A model generated the notes under the pieces. It was given only the letters and a program-made list of their open reading frames with translations. It made no database searches and was not told the DNA's origin. The position numbers and the translations under genes were made by a program. From DAOTXL01 sp034434895 (GTDB lineage Bacteria > Chloroflexota > Anaerolineae > JAAYZQ01), in contig DAOTYI010000297.1 of the NCBI GenBank assembly GCA_034434895.1, positions 1 to 10,144 on the forward strand: a stretch of 10,144 nt of DNA, written 5' to 3'. Below are positions 1 to 6,488 of this stretch, one piece after another (position 1 is the first letter of the stretch; each line of letters opens with the position of its first letter).

Positions 1-680
1 GTGCGGGTGAGCGGGCGGGGGGTCGGCGTGGGCGAGGGTTTGGGCGTGACGGTCGCCGCCGGCTGGTTGAGATCCGGCCACAGGCCCACCGCATCAAGAT
101 AGACCTCATCCAGGCCGTAACTTGAGGGGTGGTTGACCCACACAAAAACGGTCATCCTGGGCCCCGTCGCCCTGGCCGAGACGGTCAGATCGGGCCATTT
201 GTCTCCACCTGCCTCGATCCGGCTCCACACCACCGACGGGGCCAAAGGGTCGGTGCCGCCGCCGGGATCCAGGCCCAGGCGGCGTTCCATGTCCCCACAC
301 ACCTCCTCGCCACATCTGGCCGCCGCCCAGCCGATATCGGTCTGATAGACGACCCCCGGTGTGACAGAGACCTGCTGGTAGATGCCGGCTGTGAAAGGCA
401 CCCCATCGGTCACCAGCCACAAGGCAGGAGCTCCCCAAAAGGTGTCCTGCCCCTGCCTGAAATCGGGGGACCCGTTCAAGATAAAGAACCACCATCCCTC
501 CGGGACCCGCAATTGCTTGCCCTGCCACGACTGTTCCGTGAAGGTGTCAAAACCGCAATTGTAGGTCAGGTTGCCCGGTTCAGTACAGGGGTTCCTGGCA
601 CCTGCCCCAACAGGCCCAACCGGCCATATCAGGGGGATCGAAAGTAACAATCCGAGACAAACAATGATGCACGTTCTCAT
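1..680 (-). CDS. Secreted beta-sandwich-type surface protein (5' part, cut by window edge)
   Basis: I found this frame by reading the minus strand. It is open from an ATG at 680 to the window edge (226 codons), so the 3' part is missing. Residues 1 to about 28 form a signal peptide: Arg2, a hydrophobic core of Leu/Ile/Val, and an AGA-type cleavage region. Next is a domain rich in Trp, Gly and Asp (about 35-203). It contains YQQVSVTPG (101-109), LGLDPGGGTDP (135-145) and a closing DEVYLDAVGL (191-200). In my experience this pattern is typical of jelly-roll, carbohydrate-binding-like domains in Chloroflexota surface proteins. After residue 208 a linker begins (PKPSPTPTPRP), so a second domain presumably follows outside the window. 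A role in binding a wall or extracellular polymer is inference. No strong Shine-Dalgarno precedes the ATG. A perfect palindrome lies 27 bases upstream. Confidence 0.8.
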   Translation of the reverse strand, partial: MRTCIIVCLGLLLSIPLIWPVGPVGAGARNPCTEPGNLTYNCGFDTFTEQSWQGKQLRVPEGWWFFILNGSPDFRQGQDTFWGAPALWLVTDGVPFTAGIYQQVSVTPGVVYQTDIGWAAARCGEEVCGDMERRLGLDPGGGTDPLAPSVVWSRIEAGGDKWPDLTVSARATGPRMTVFVWVNHPSSYGLDEVYLDAVGLWPDLNQPAATVTPKPSPTPTPRPLTR

Positions 681-706
681 GCTCTGTGATCCCAGGTCCG
701 ATAACC

Positions 707-734
707 TGTAGCACAGGCTCAAGCCTGTGCTACA
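707..734. repeat. 28-bp perfect palindrome (13-2-13)
   Basis: TGTAGCACAGGCT and its exact reverse complement are separated by CA. No T-tract follows on either side, so it is not a convincing terminator. It lies in the upstream leader of the secreted-protein gene. The palindrome at 7403-7430 has the same geometry and shares the outer GTAG-N-ACA / TGT-N-CTAC ends, so the two look like members of one REP-like intergenic family. Confidence 0.75.
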
Positions 735-770
735 CCCTGATAGTAGAGTCTACTCACAATAAGGAATTGC

Positions 771-834
771 ACCACAAAGGCCCAAAGACACCAAGAAATT
801 TCCCTAAATCTTTGAGTCTTGGTGTCTTGGTGGT
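771..834. repeat. Imperfect inverted repeat, ACCACAAAG type
   Basis: The left arm (771-796) contains ACCACAAAG and AAAGACACCAAGA. The right arm (817-834) reads TCTTGGTGTCTTGGTGGT, complementary to the left with a short insertion. The AT-rich centre (797-816) forms the loop. The arm vocabulary matches the longer elements at 7212-7340 and 9220-9338, but the centre differs and the outer CTCAGAGC...GTCTGAAA termini are missing. It is therefore a diverged or shorter relative. Confidence 0.65.
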
Positions 835-959
835 TAAAATTTTTTGATGAGTTTAGGGCAATTGGCTTGTTGTGCATGAACCCTAGTATAATGGAGGGGC
901 AGAAAAATGTCAAAGCAGTGGAGGTGACAGGCAGTTCCATAAATTCCCAACCGGTGCAT

Positions 960-988
960 TTGGGGCTCGATCCAAACTGTGTTATACT
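960..988 (+). promoter_or_regulatory. Putative sigma-70-type promoter of the mazG-like gene
   Basis: TTGGGG (960-965) and TATACT (983-988) are separated by 17 bases. This would start transcription about 25 bases before the ATG at 1019. A second TATAAT at 887-892 has only a weak -35 (TTGGCT, 19-base spacer) and may be an alternative. The rest of 841-1018 shows no convincing gene. Confidence 0.4.
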
Positions 989-1018
989 GGACGCCATGTG
1001 CAACTTTGGAGGCGCAAC

Positions 1019-1339
1019 ATGCCCGACAAAACGCTGAAGCAGTTCCAGGCCGAGGTGGATGCCTGGATACAGGCTGTGGGTGGAGGGTACTGGACACCCC
1101 ACGCCAACCTGGCCCGCATCGCCGAAGAGGTAGGGGAACTGGCCCGCCTGATCAACCATCTGTACGGCCCCAAACCCAAGAAGGCAGGCGAAGCAGCCCA
1201 GGAGTTGGGAGAAGAGCTGGCCGACATCCTCTTTGCCCTCATCTGCCTGGCCAATTCCGAGGGGATCGACCTGGCCGACAGCCTGCAACGGGTGTTGGAC
1301 AAGGTGTGGCAGCGTGACCGAAACCGCTATCAGGGGTAG
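1019..1339 (+). CDS. MazG-type nucleotide pyrophosphohydrolase
   Basis: A 106-residue single-domain protein of the MazG/all-alpha NTP pyrophosphatase superfamily, whose members hydrolyse (d)NTPs to NMP and PPi in the cytoplasm, often as house-cleaning enzymes. The metal-binding helices are visible: EEVGE at 36-40 and EELAD at 65-69, followed by the hydrophobic helix ILFALICLAN. Length fits the short, single-domain MazG-like proteins rather than the two-domain E. coli MazG. The ATG at 1019 is chosen because GGAGG (1008-1012) lies six bases upstream; an in-frame GTG at 998 lacks such a site. It stands alone, with its own promoter and a downstream hairpin. The natural substrate cannot be told from sequence. 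Confidence 0.88.
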   Translation: MPDKTLKQFQAEVDAWIQAVGGGYWTPHANLARIAEEVGELARLINHLYGPKPKKAGEAAQELGEELADILFALICLANSEGIDLADSLQRVLDKVWQRDRNRYQG

Positions 1340-1417
1340 GCGAAGACAGCGCCTCCGCCACCGGTCTGCCTTCACCCCATTGCTCGGCGGGGGTCTGGGA
1401 CCTCCGCCTGTGGGGGG

Positions 1418-1440
1418 CCGCCGGGTCACAAACCCGGCGG
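1418..1440 (+). terminator. GC-rich hairpin after the mazG-like gene, possible terminator
   Basis: CCGCCGGGT (1418-1426) pairs with ACCCGGCGG (1432-1440) around a 5-base loop. The following bases (GAGCAGCTCCGTTCTTCTGC) are only mildly T-rich, so it is a weak intrinsic terminator at best. It could instead be a dispersed GC palindrome. Confidence 0.35.
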
Positions 1441-1485
1441 GAGCAGCTCCGTTCTTCTGCTTCGAAACCCCCTTTGTCCACCTGT

Positions 1486-1514
1486 TTGTCTTTCTGCTGC
1501 CTCTGTGTTATAAT
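1486..1514 (+). promoter_or_regulatory. Sigma-70-like promoter of the aldolase-Fae operon
   Basis: TTGTCT (1486-1491) and a perfect TATAAT (1509-1514) are separated by 17 bases. The predicted start of transcription is near 1521, about 45 bases before the first ATG of the cluster. It is the best promoter in the window and the only clear one upstream of the genes running to 6924. Confidence 0.6.
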
Positions 1515-1566
1515 GTCCGCGCCCGGCCATTCAGACTCCAAGGATCGGAGGAAAGGAGACCTGTAG

Positions 1567-1932
1567 ATGGAAAGACGGTTTACAGCTTTGCACATCATTG
1601 CGACGATCCTCAAGATTCTGGCCTGGATATCCCTCATTTTCGGCTTCCTTGGCGGTGTCGCACTGCTCATTCTGGGCTTCACCCTGTCTGAACCATTGGG
1701 CTTTACCGGCCTGAAGATCGGCGGCCCTCTGGCAGGCATCGCTGCATTCATTATGATACTGGTCATCACCATCATCTACTTTCTGTTCCTGTATGCCGGC
1801 GCCGAGTTTATCAGCCTTCTCCTCTCTGTCGAAGAGAACACACGCCGTACCGCCTACTTCAGTCAACAAGGATATGTCTTGCAACAACCCGGCTACCCGC
1901 CCCGGCCGTTGCCCGGCGAGTATCCCGAATAG
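1567..1932 (+). CDS. Small two-helix membrane protein, unknown function
   Basis: A 121-residue protein not assigned to a named family. Two hydrophobic segments (about 9-38 and 52-78) should span the membrane. They are separated by a short loop (SEPLGFTGLKIGGP). After the second helix comes SVEENTRRTAYF (87-98); a similar charged VEENTR/TA motif recurs in small bacterial membrane proteins I have seen, always without known function. The tail (100-121) is rich in Gln, Pro and Tyr and probably disordered in the cytoplasm. AAAGGAG (about 1552-1557) sits nine bases before the ATG. It is the first gene behind the promoter at 1486-1514 and ends 35 bases before the next gene, so co-transcription with the cluster is likely. 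A functional link to the aldolases is only positional. Confidence 0.75.
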   Translation: MERRFTALHIIATILKILAWISLIFGFLGGVALLILGFTLSEPLGFTGLKIGGPLAGIAAFIMILVITIIYFLFLYAGAEFISLLLSVEENTRRTAYFSQQGYVLQQPGYPPRPLPGEYPE

Positions 1933-1967
1933 CAGGAGTTCCGCACTCAAATCAAAGGGAGGTAGTT

Positions 1968-3236
1968 ATGGAAAGCGATCTTCGCCACCGACTGAGGATC
2001 TCTGAGGAGCGGCTCTCGGAGATCAATGCCCTGCTTCTGGACCCCCACACGCAGGTTATCAACGATTTTCTGGCCGTCGTCGAAAAGTATGGCACGCCGG
2101 AGGAGATCAATCGCCGGGCAGCAGAGGCACGCCGGCTCGACAACCTGCTGGCCCGCCTGCGGGAGATCCACTCCCCCTACCTGGCCGATCTGGAGTGGCT
2201 CAGCGAGCAGCGCGATCGGGGGGCGTTCATCAGCGTGGCCGATTACCGGCGCCAGGTGCTGGGCGACAGGGCCGATACCATGACCTTCAAAGATGACCTG
2301 GCCGTCACCCTGGAGATCAGTGCCCTGCAATATTTCCCCTTCCTCATCACCGAAGCCAGACAGGCCATTGCCCGGCGCGAGTTGATGCCCGGCCGCTATA
2401 TCCGGGTGCGCAAGATGAAAGAGCAGGAGGCCGACAACGGCGACATCCTGGCCGTGGCGGCGGCCATGCAGATCATCGGCGCCAGTTATGTCGAGACCTT
2501 GGACACCAAAGGGACCGATGGCTCCAACATCCATCTGGGCGGCCCGGCGACGATCACCGGCTACTTTGGCGGCGTGGGCCAGCCCAACCACTACCCCCTC
2601 AAGTGGCTCGATGAATTTTTGTACTACTATACCAACTATGGCATCAGACAGGTGCTCAACATCAACCCCGGCACGGTCCTGCTGGGCTATTTCCTGCACA
2701 AGCTGGGGGTGGACATCGAGTTCAAGATTTCGGTCTTTATGGGCAACGACAACCCCTACGCCGCGCTGTGGACCCTGATCGGGGCCCGGCTCTTTGGCCG
2801 CGACGATGGCAGCACGTCGCTTATCGGCTTCAACTGGAGCAACTCGGTGAACAACCAGACGATCGAGCTGACGGCCCAGGTGCGCAGGGCGCTTGGCCTG
2901 GAAGAGTTTGTCCGCTTTGAGCACCATATCACCGAGACCTGGAAGAGCATTGTCCGCCAGCCCTACGACCGCACCGCCGAGCTGGTGGAGCTGGCCGATC
3001 ATGTGGCCAACATCTCGGCCAAACATGAGGGCGGCATCCCGGAGGTTGACTCGGCCCGTGAGCACCCCTCTGACATTCTGGACTATTTCCGCGACAAGGC
3101 CGAGATCATCGCCTCAGGCGATTGGGCGGCGCTGGAGCGCAACTATCTGGACAAGCATGACGCGGTAAACCGCACCGCCCGAGCCCTGACGGAACACGGC
3201 CTGTCGTTTATCGCCGCGCCAAATTTGCATCTATGA
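1968..3236 (+). CDS. Conserved-looking 422-residue soluble protein, possible barrel enzyme
   Basis: I do not recognise the family. No signal peptide or membrane helix is seen. Residues 1-85 look helical and charged. From about 143 onward short hydrophobic strands alternate with helices: RYIRVRKM, GASYVETLDTKGTDG, RQVLNINPGT, EFKISVFMGN, TSLIGFNWSN, FVRFEHHITETW, ANISAKHEGG. This rhythm suggests a beta/alpha barrel. Likely catalytic segments, rich in polar residues at strand ends, are LDTKGTDGSNIHLGGP (178-193), GNDNPYA (259-265), FEHHITETWK (317-326) and KHEGG (352-356); His and Glu there could bind a metal. The start is supported by GGGAGG (1957-1962), five bases upstream. It lies between the membrane protein and the first aldolase-Fae fusion, on the same strand, so a shared pathway is plausible. 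An enzymatic role is inference from the pattern, not from homology. Confidence 0.8.
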   Translation: MESDLRHRLRISEERLSEINALLLDPHTQVINDFLAVVEKYGTPEEINRRAAEARRLDNLLARLREIHSPYLADLEWLSEQRDRGAFISVADYRRQVLGDRADTMTFKDDLAVTLEISALQYFPFLITEARQAIARRELMPGRYIRVRKMKEQEADNGDILAVAAAMQIIGASYVETLDTKGTDGSNIHLGGPATITGYFGGVGQPNHYPLKWLDEFLYYYTNYGIRQVLNINPGTVLLGYFLHKLGVDIEFKISVFMGNDNPYAALWTLIGARLFGRDDGSTSLIGFNWSNSVNNQTIELTAQVRRALGLEEFVRFEHHITETWKSIVRQPYDRTAELVELADHVANISAKHEGGIPEVDSAREHPSDILDYFRDKAEIIASGDWAALERNYLDKHDAVNRTARALTEHGLSFIAAPNLHL

Positions 3237-3241
3237 CAGGA

Positions 3242-3379
3242 ATGAAGCCGATCCGTTTCTCTCAACACGCTCTCGATCCGGTGCGACTGCGCGGTGCAAC
3301 TGGACAGGTCAGAAAACCACCCCCCGGTGTCAGCATCCTAAGGCAGGAACAATCTCAACGGAGAGTGGATAATGGCTGA
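3242..3379 (+). pseudogene. Relic of a DUF4258-like small protein
   Basis: The 135-base gap before the first fusion gene holds an in-frame ATG at 3242. The translation begins MKPIRFSQHALDPVRLRGAT, which closely resembles the usual start of DUF4258 proteins (IRFS.HAL...R.RG). After about residue 21 the likeness ends. The frame runs on for 45 residues and stops inside the next gene. The domain is normally about 80 residues or more, so this is probably a truncated remnant. No good Shine-Dalgarno precedes it. The resemblance is from memory and short. Confidence 0.4.
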
Positions 3380-4814
3380 TAAACCGTTCCGGCCAGGCGG
3401 CGTCAATCCCGCCCTGGTCACCCCCTTTGCCAGAGATCAGGCGGTGGACGAGGCAGCCTTTCGCGCCCTGATCCGCCACCTGTTGCCCCACGTGGACGGG
3501 TTGGTCCCCTGCGGCACCACCGGCGAGTTCAACTACCTGACCCCGGATGAAAACCAAAGGTTGGTGCAGATTGCCGTAGAGGAGGCCCAGGGCAAGCCGG
3601 TCATCGCCGGGACCGGTGCCGCCGGCACCAAACTGGCCCTGGAGCTGGCTCGCCGGGCCCAGGAGGTCGGAGCCACGGCCTGCCTCATCGTCTGCCCCTA
3701 CTTCCTTCACCCCTCTGACAAGGGCATCTATCAGCACTACTACACCATCGCCCGGGCGCTGCCCGACATGCCCATCATCCTGTACAACATCCCTCAGGTG
3801 GTGGATGCCTATCTGCCCCGCCGCGTCGTCGAGGACCTGGCCGACATCCCCAACATCGTCGGCCTGAAGGACTCGTCGGGCAACCTGACCTATACCATGG
3901 AGATTCTGGAATATGCCGGCGACCGGATCAATGTCCTGATCGGCCATGACGAGGTGGTGCTCAACGCGCTGGCCGGCGGCGCACATGGCATGATCCTGGC
4001 CTCGGCCCAGGTCTATCCAGAGGTGTGGCAACAGGTGTTGGCGGCTGTGCAGCGCGGTGACCTGGAGACGGCCCGCGCCCTCCAGCGCCAGGTGCAGAAG
4101 CTGTCGCGTATCTTTTGTCGTTACGGCGGCGGAGTGGCCGTCAAGCAGGCGCTCAAAATGATGGGCCTGGATGTCGGCATCCCGCGCAGCCCACTCAAGA
4201 GCGTCGGCGGAGCCTTGATCCATGAGGACCGGGCCGAGATTCAGCTTGAGCTTGAAAAGTTGGGCAAGGTTCAGGTATCGGGTATCCGGTATCAGGTGCC
4301 GGGTGGGCTGCTGGAAGAGCGGTTCGGCGAGTTGGGGCTGGATGCGGAGACGATCCGCAGCAGCGGGATGCGGCTCGGAACGGGCAGCGCCGGAGAGGTG
4401 GGCACAGTCGAATGGGTCCAGATCGATCTGCTATGTGGGGCCAAAGATGGGCCGGCGGGCGAGGCATGGGCCTATCAACTCACCTATCCCCGCCACGGCT
4501 TCGAGGCGCTGACCACCATCCTGGAACCCAACCTGACGGTGCGGCCCAGCACGCTCATCGTGCCGACCTGCGAGCTGAAGGACCTGCGTCAGGCAAACAT
4601 GATCTACGGGCCGGTGCAGAACGCCGTGGCCAAAGCGATTGTGGACAGACTGGCTGAGGGTGTCATCCCTGAGACAGCCATGCATAGCGAAGTGATGTTC
4701 GTCCAGGCCACAGTCCACCCCCAGGCGCTGGACCGGCGGGTGCTGCACCACAACGCCTACCAGGCGACCTGTGCGGCGATTGACCAGGCGTTCGGGCAAC
4801 CAGGGGACAAATGA
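3372..4814 (+). CDS. DapA/NanA-type aldolase fused to Fae-like domain (paralogue 1)
   Basis: 480 residues in two domains. Residues 10-300 form a class I, Schiff-base TIM-barrel aldolase of the DHDPS/N-acetylneuraminate lyase family: GTTGE at 48-52 (binds the pyruvate carboxylate), YNIP with Tyr138, and GLKDSSG with the Schiff-base Lys166. It lacks the Arg after the YN.P motif that defines true DHDPS, and PYF (109-111) replaces the Tyr of the DHDPS triad, so lysine synthesis is unlikely. Residues about 330-475 resemble formaldehyde-activating enzyme, which joins formaldehyde to tetrahydromethanopterin: QIDLLCG, RHGFEAL (374-380), EPNL, RQA and YGPVQ align without gaps to Methylobacterium Fae as I recall it. 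The catalytic His before IDL is Gln350, and the family's C-terminal HPF tail is absent. The start follows GGAG (3360-3363). Substrate unknown. The fusion itself is seen directly; its chemistry is inferred. Confidence 0.85.
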   Translation: MADKPFRPGGVNPALVTPFARDQAVDEAAFRALIRHLLPHVDGLVPCGTTGEFNYLTPDENQRLVQIAVEEAQGKPVIAGTGAAGTKLALELARRAQEVGATACLIVCPYFLHPSDKGIYQHYYTIARALPDMPIILYNIPQVVDAYLPRRVVEDLADIPNIVGLKDSSGNLTYTMEILEYAGDRINVLIGHDEVVLNALAGGAHGMILASAQVYPEVWQQVLAAVQRGDLETARALQRQVQKLSRIFCRYGGGVAVKQALKMMGLDVGIPRSPLKSVGGALIHEDRAEIQLELEKLGKVQVSGIRYQVPGGLLEERFGELGLDAETIRSSGMRLGTGSAGEVGTVEWVQIDLLCGAKDGPAGEAWAYQLTYPRHGFEALTTILEPNLTVRPSTLIVPTCELKDLRQANMIYGPVQNAVAKAIVDRLAEGVIPETAMHSEVMFVQATVHPQALDRRVLHHNAYQATCAAIDQAFGQPGDK

Positions 4815-4830
4815 CAGGAACTGCGAAAGG

Positions 4831-5013
4831 ATGGGTGAAGCAGTGAAAGAGGCGTTTCCTGAGGGAGGTGGGACGATGGCTACGATAGCTCAAAGATGGG
4901 TAGAACAAGGGCTGCAACAAGGACGGCAAGAAGGGCTACAGCAAGGGCTACAGCAAGGGCTGCGGCGAGGACTGTTGGATGGCATCGAACTGGACCTGGA
5001 ACTCTATCAGTAG
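4831..5013 (+). pseudogene. C-terminal relic of an Rpn/PD-(D/E)XK-type transposase-nuclease
   Basis: Between the two fusion genes an open frame reads EAVKEAFPEGGGTMATIAQR, then a run of QQG repeats, then RRGLLDGIELDLELYQ and a stop. This matches, from memory, the tail of Rpn-family (recombination-promoting nuclease/putative transposase) proteins, which end in a MATIAQ-like segment, glutamine-glycine repeats and a GIEL.LEL motif. The nuclease domain (about 200 residues) is missing, so this is a relic. An ATG at 4876 with GGAGG seven bases upstream could still direct a 45-residue peptide. The stop lies 11 bases before the next start codon. Its presence suggests that an accessory gene once inserted between the two paralogues. 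Confidence 0.5.
4906..4965 (+). repeat. Five degenerate 12-bp tandem units
   Basis: Units resembling CAAGGGCTACAG occur head to tail and encode Q-G-L-Q or close variants. They belong to the Rpn-type tail relic. Such repeats are usual for that protein tail and can change in copy number by slippage. Confidence 0.6.
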
Positions 5014-5024
5014 AGGCGAGATGT

Positions 5025-6488
5025 ATGTCGAAAAAACAAGACTGGTTCAAGGGCATCTTTCCCGCCCTGGTCACCCCGTTCACGCCCGACGACCGGGTGG
5101 ATGAGGCCACCTACCGCGAGCTGATCCGCTTCCTGCTGCCCCACGTGAACGGCGTGGTGCCCTGTGGCACGACCGGCGAGTTCAGCTCCCTGACGCTGGA
5201 AGAAAAAAAGCAGGTCATCGCCATCTGCCTGGATGAGGTGGGGGGGCGGGTGCCGGTGCTGGCCGGGACCGGCTGCCAGAGCACGCGGGAGACGGTCGAG
5301 TTGACCGCCTGGGCACGGGATGCAGGGGCCACCGGGGCGCTGGTCGTCGCTCCCTACTTCCTCAAGCCGGCCTTCAACGAGATATTCGACCACTACCGGG
5401 AAGTGGATAAGGTGGGCCTGCCGCTGGTGCTGTACAACATCCCCCAGTGCGCCGGCACCCACTATCAATGGTGGACGGCTGAGGGGATGGGCCTGGCTTT
5501 CGACCATGTGATCGGCATGAAGGATTCGTCAGGCGACATGCCGTTCTTTATGGCCGCGTTGGAAAAGCTGCGGGGGACCATCGGCCTGTTCTGCGGCCAC
5601 GACGAGATCGCGGCCGCCGCGATGCTGGCCGGCGCCGATGGGGCCATCCTGGCCTCGGCCAACCTGATCCCCGACATCTGGCAGGAGATCTATCAGGCGG
5701 CGCAATGCGGCCAGGTCGAATTTGTGCGCCGGCGGGCCAAAGAGATCCAGATCCTCACCCGGCTGGTGGTGCGCAAGGGAGGTCCCCAGGCGGTCAAAGA
5801 GGGGCTGCGCATGATCGGCCTGCCGCGCATGAGCAACGTCCGCCTGCCGATGATCCAGGGGGGTGAGTTCGAGCGGGAGGATTACGAAGACCTGCGCACT
5901 CAACTTGAAAACCTGGGCAAGATCGGCACCCGGACCGTGACCCTGGGCGGCAGAGAGGTCGAGTATGCCCTGCCTGCTGACATCCCACCCCGGTTCGAGG
6001 ACCTGACGCTCTGCGTCGGCGAGGGCTTTGCCGGACCACCCTTTTCTGAAATCGCGCACATTGACCTGTTGCTGGGGTGGAAGAGCGGACCGGTTGGCAA
6101 AGCGATTGACAGGGCCAGAAACGAGCCACGACCCGGCCACGAGCTGGCGGTCCTCAGCGAACGGCCGCTGACCCTGCTGGTGCCGACGGTCACAGTGCGG
6201 ACGGCCAGGGCCCGGCAGTTAGTCTATGAAGAGGCGGCAGCCGGCATCAGGCTGGCGCTGGAACATGCCATTGCCCGGCACAACCTGCCGGAAGCCCTCC
6301 TGGACGACCTGTGTCTGATCGCCAATGTATTCGTCCACCCGGCAGCCAGCATCCGGCAGCGGGTCAAGATCAACAACTACAAGGCCATGCGCGGAGCCAT
6401 CCGCAAGGCGTTGGAGGGGCGGCCCACACTCGGCGAGCTGATCGCCGAAAAGGAGGCGGCGCGGCATCCATTCCGCTATGCACCGTAG
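5025..6488 (+). CDS. DapA/NanA-type aldolase fused to Fae-like domain (paralogue 2)
   Basis: 487 residues, same architecture as the gene upstream and clearly its paralogue. The aldolase half (9-300) has GTTGE at 48-52, YNIP with Tyr137 and GMKDSSG with Schiff-base Lys166; the DHDPS-specific Arg after YNIP is absent. The Fae-like half (about 325-487) contains LCVGEGFAG and then IAHIDLLLG with His345 and Asp347, matching the proton-donor His and substrate Asp of Fae. It ends in NVFVH, INNYKAMRGAI and the typical HPF tail (481-483). However, the HGF loop is replaced by PGHE, about six residues before PLTLLVPT are deleted, and the later Gln of the substrate site is Ala. The ATG at 5025 is chosen because GAGG (5013-5016) lies eight bases upstream; the 43-residue extension in frame is Arg/Ala-rich shadow of the relic. 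Substrate unknown. Confidence 0.87.
   Translation: MSKKQDWFKGIFPALVTPFTPDDRVDEATYRELIRFLLPHVNGVVPCGTTGEFSSLTLEEKKQVIAICLDEVGGRVPVLAGTGCQSTRETVELTAWARDAGATGALVVAPYFLKPAFNEIFDHYREVDKVGLPLVLYNIPQCAGTHYQWWTAEGMGLAFDHVIGMKDSSGDMPFFMAALEKLRGTIGLFCGHDEIAAAAMLAGADGAILASANLIPDIWQEIYQAAQCGQVEFVRRRAKEIQILTRLVVRKGGPQAVKEGLRMIGLPRMSNVRLPMIQGGEFEREDYEDLRTQLENLGKIGTRTVTLGGREVEYALPADIPPRFEDLTLCVGEGFAGPPFSEIAHIDLLLGWKSGPVGKAIDRARNEPRPGHELAVLSERPLTLLVPTVTVRTARARQLVYEEAAAGIRLALEHAIARHNLPEALLDDLCLIANVFVHPAASIRQRVKINNYKAMRGAIRKALEGRPTLGELIAEKEAARHPFRYAP

Noticed and set aside
129..647. 172-residue open frame on the plus strand
   Set aside because: It is antisense to the secreted-protein frame, which has a signal peptide, a domain pattern and a Pro/Thr linker; the plus-strand product has low-complexity Pro/Arg composition.
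819..1037. 72-residue plus-strand open frame upstream of mazG
   Set aside because: It starts inside a repeat arm, spans the promoter and has no recognisable pattern or ribosome binding site.
719..1429. 236-residue minus-strand open frame
   Set aside because: It runs antisense through the mazG-like gene and through the inverted repeats; its composition is not protein-like.
1947..3065. 372-residue minus-strand open frame
   Set aside because: Antisense shadow of the 422-residue gene, which has a good ribosome binding site and enzyme-like motifs. Long antisense frames are common in GC-rich DNA.
3330..4223. 297-residue minus-strand open frame
   Set aside because: Antisense to the aldolase domain, whose catalytic motifs fix the coding strand.
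4906..4965. CRISPR-like or regulatory tandem array
   Set aside because: The units are 12 bp with no spacers and are explained as QG-rich codons of a nuclease tail.
4896..5024. N-terminal extension of the second aldolase-Fae protein
   Set aside because: The extension is the Rpn-tail repeat read in another frame (Arg/Ala-Thr repeats); the ATG at 5025 has its own GAGG.
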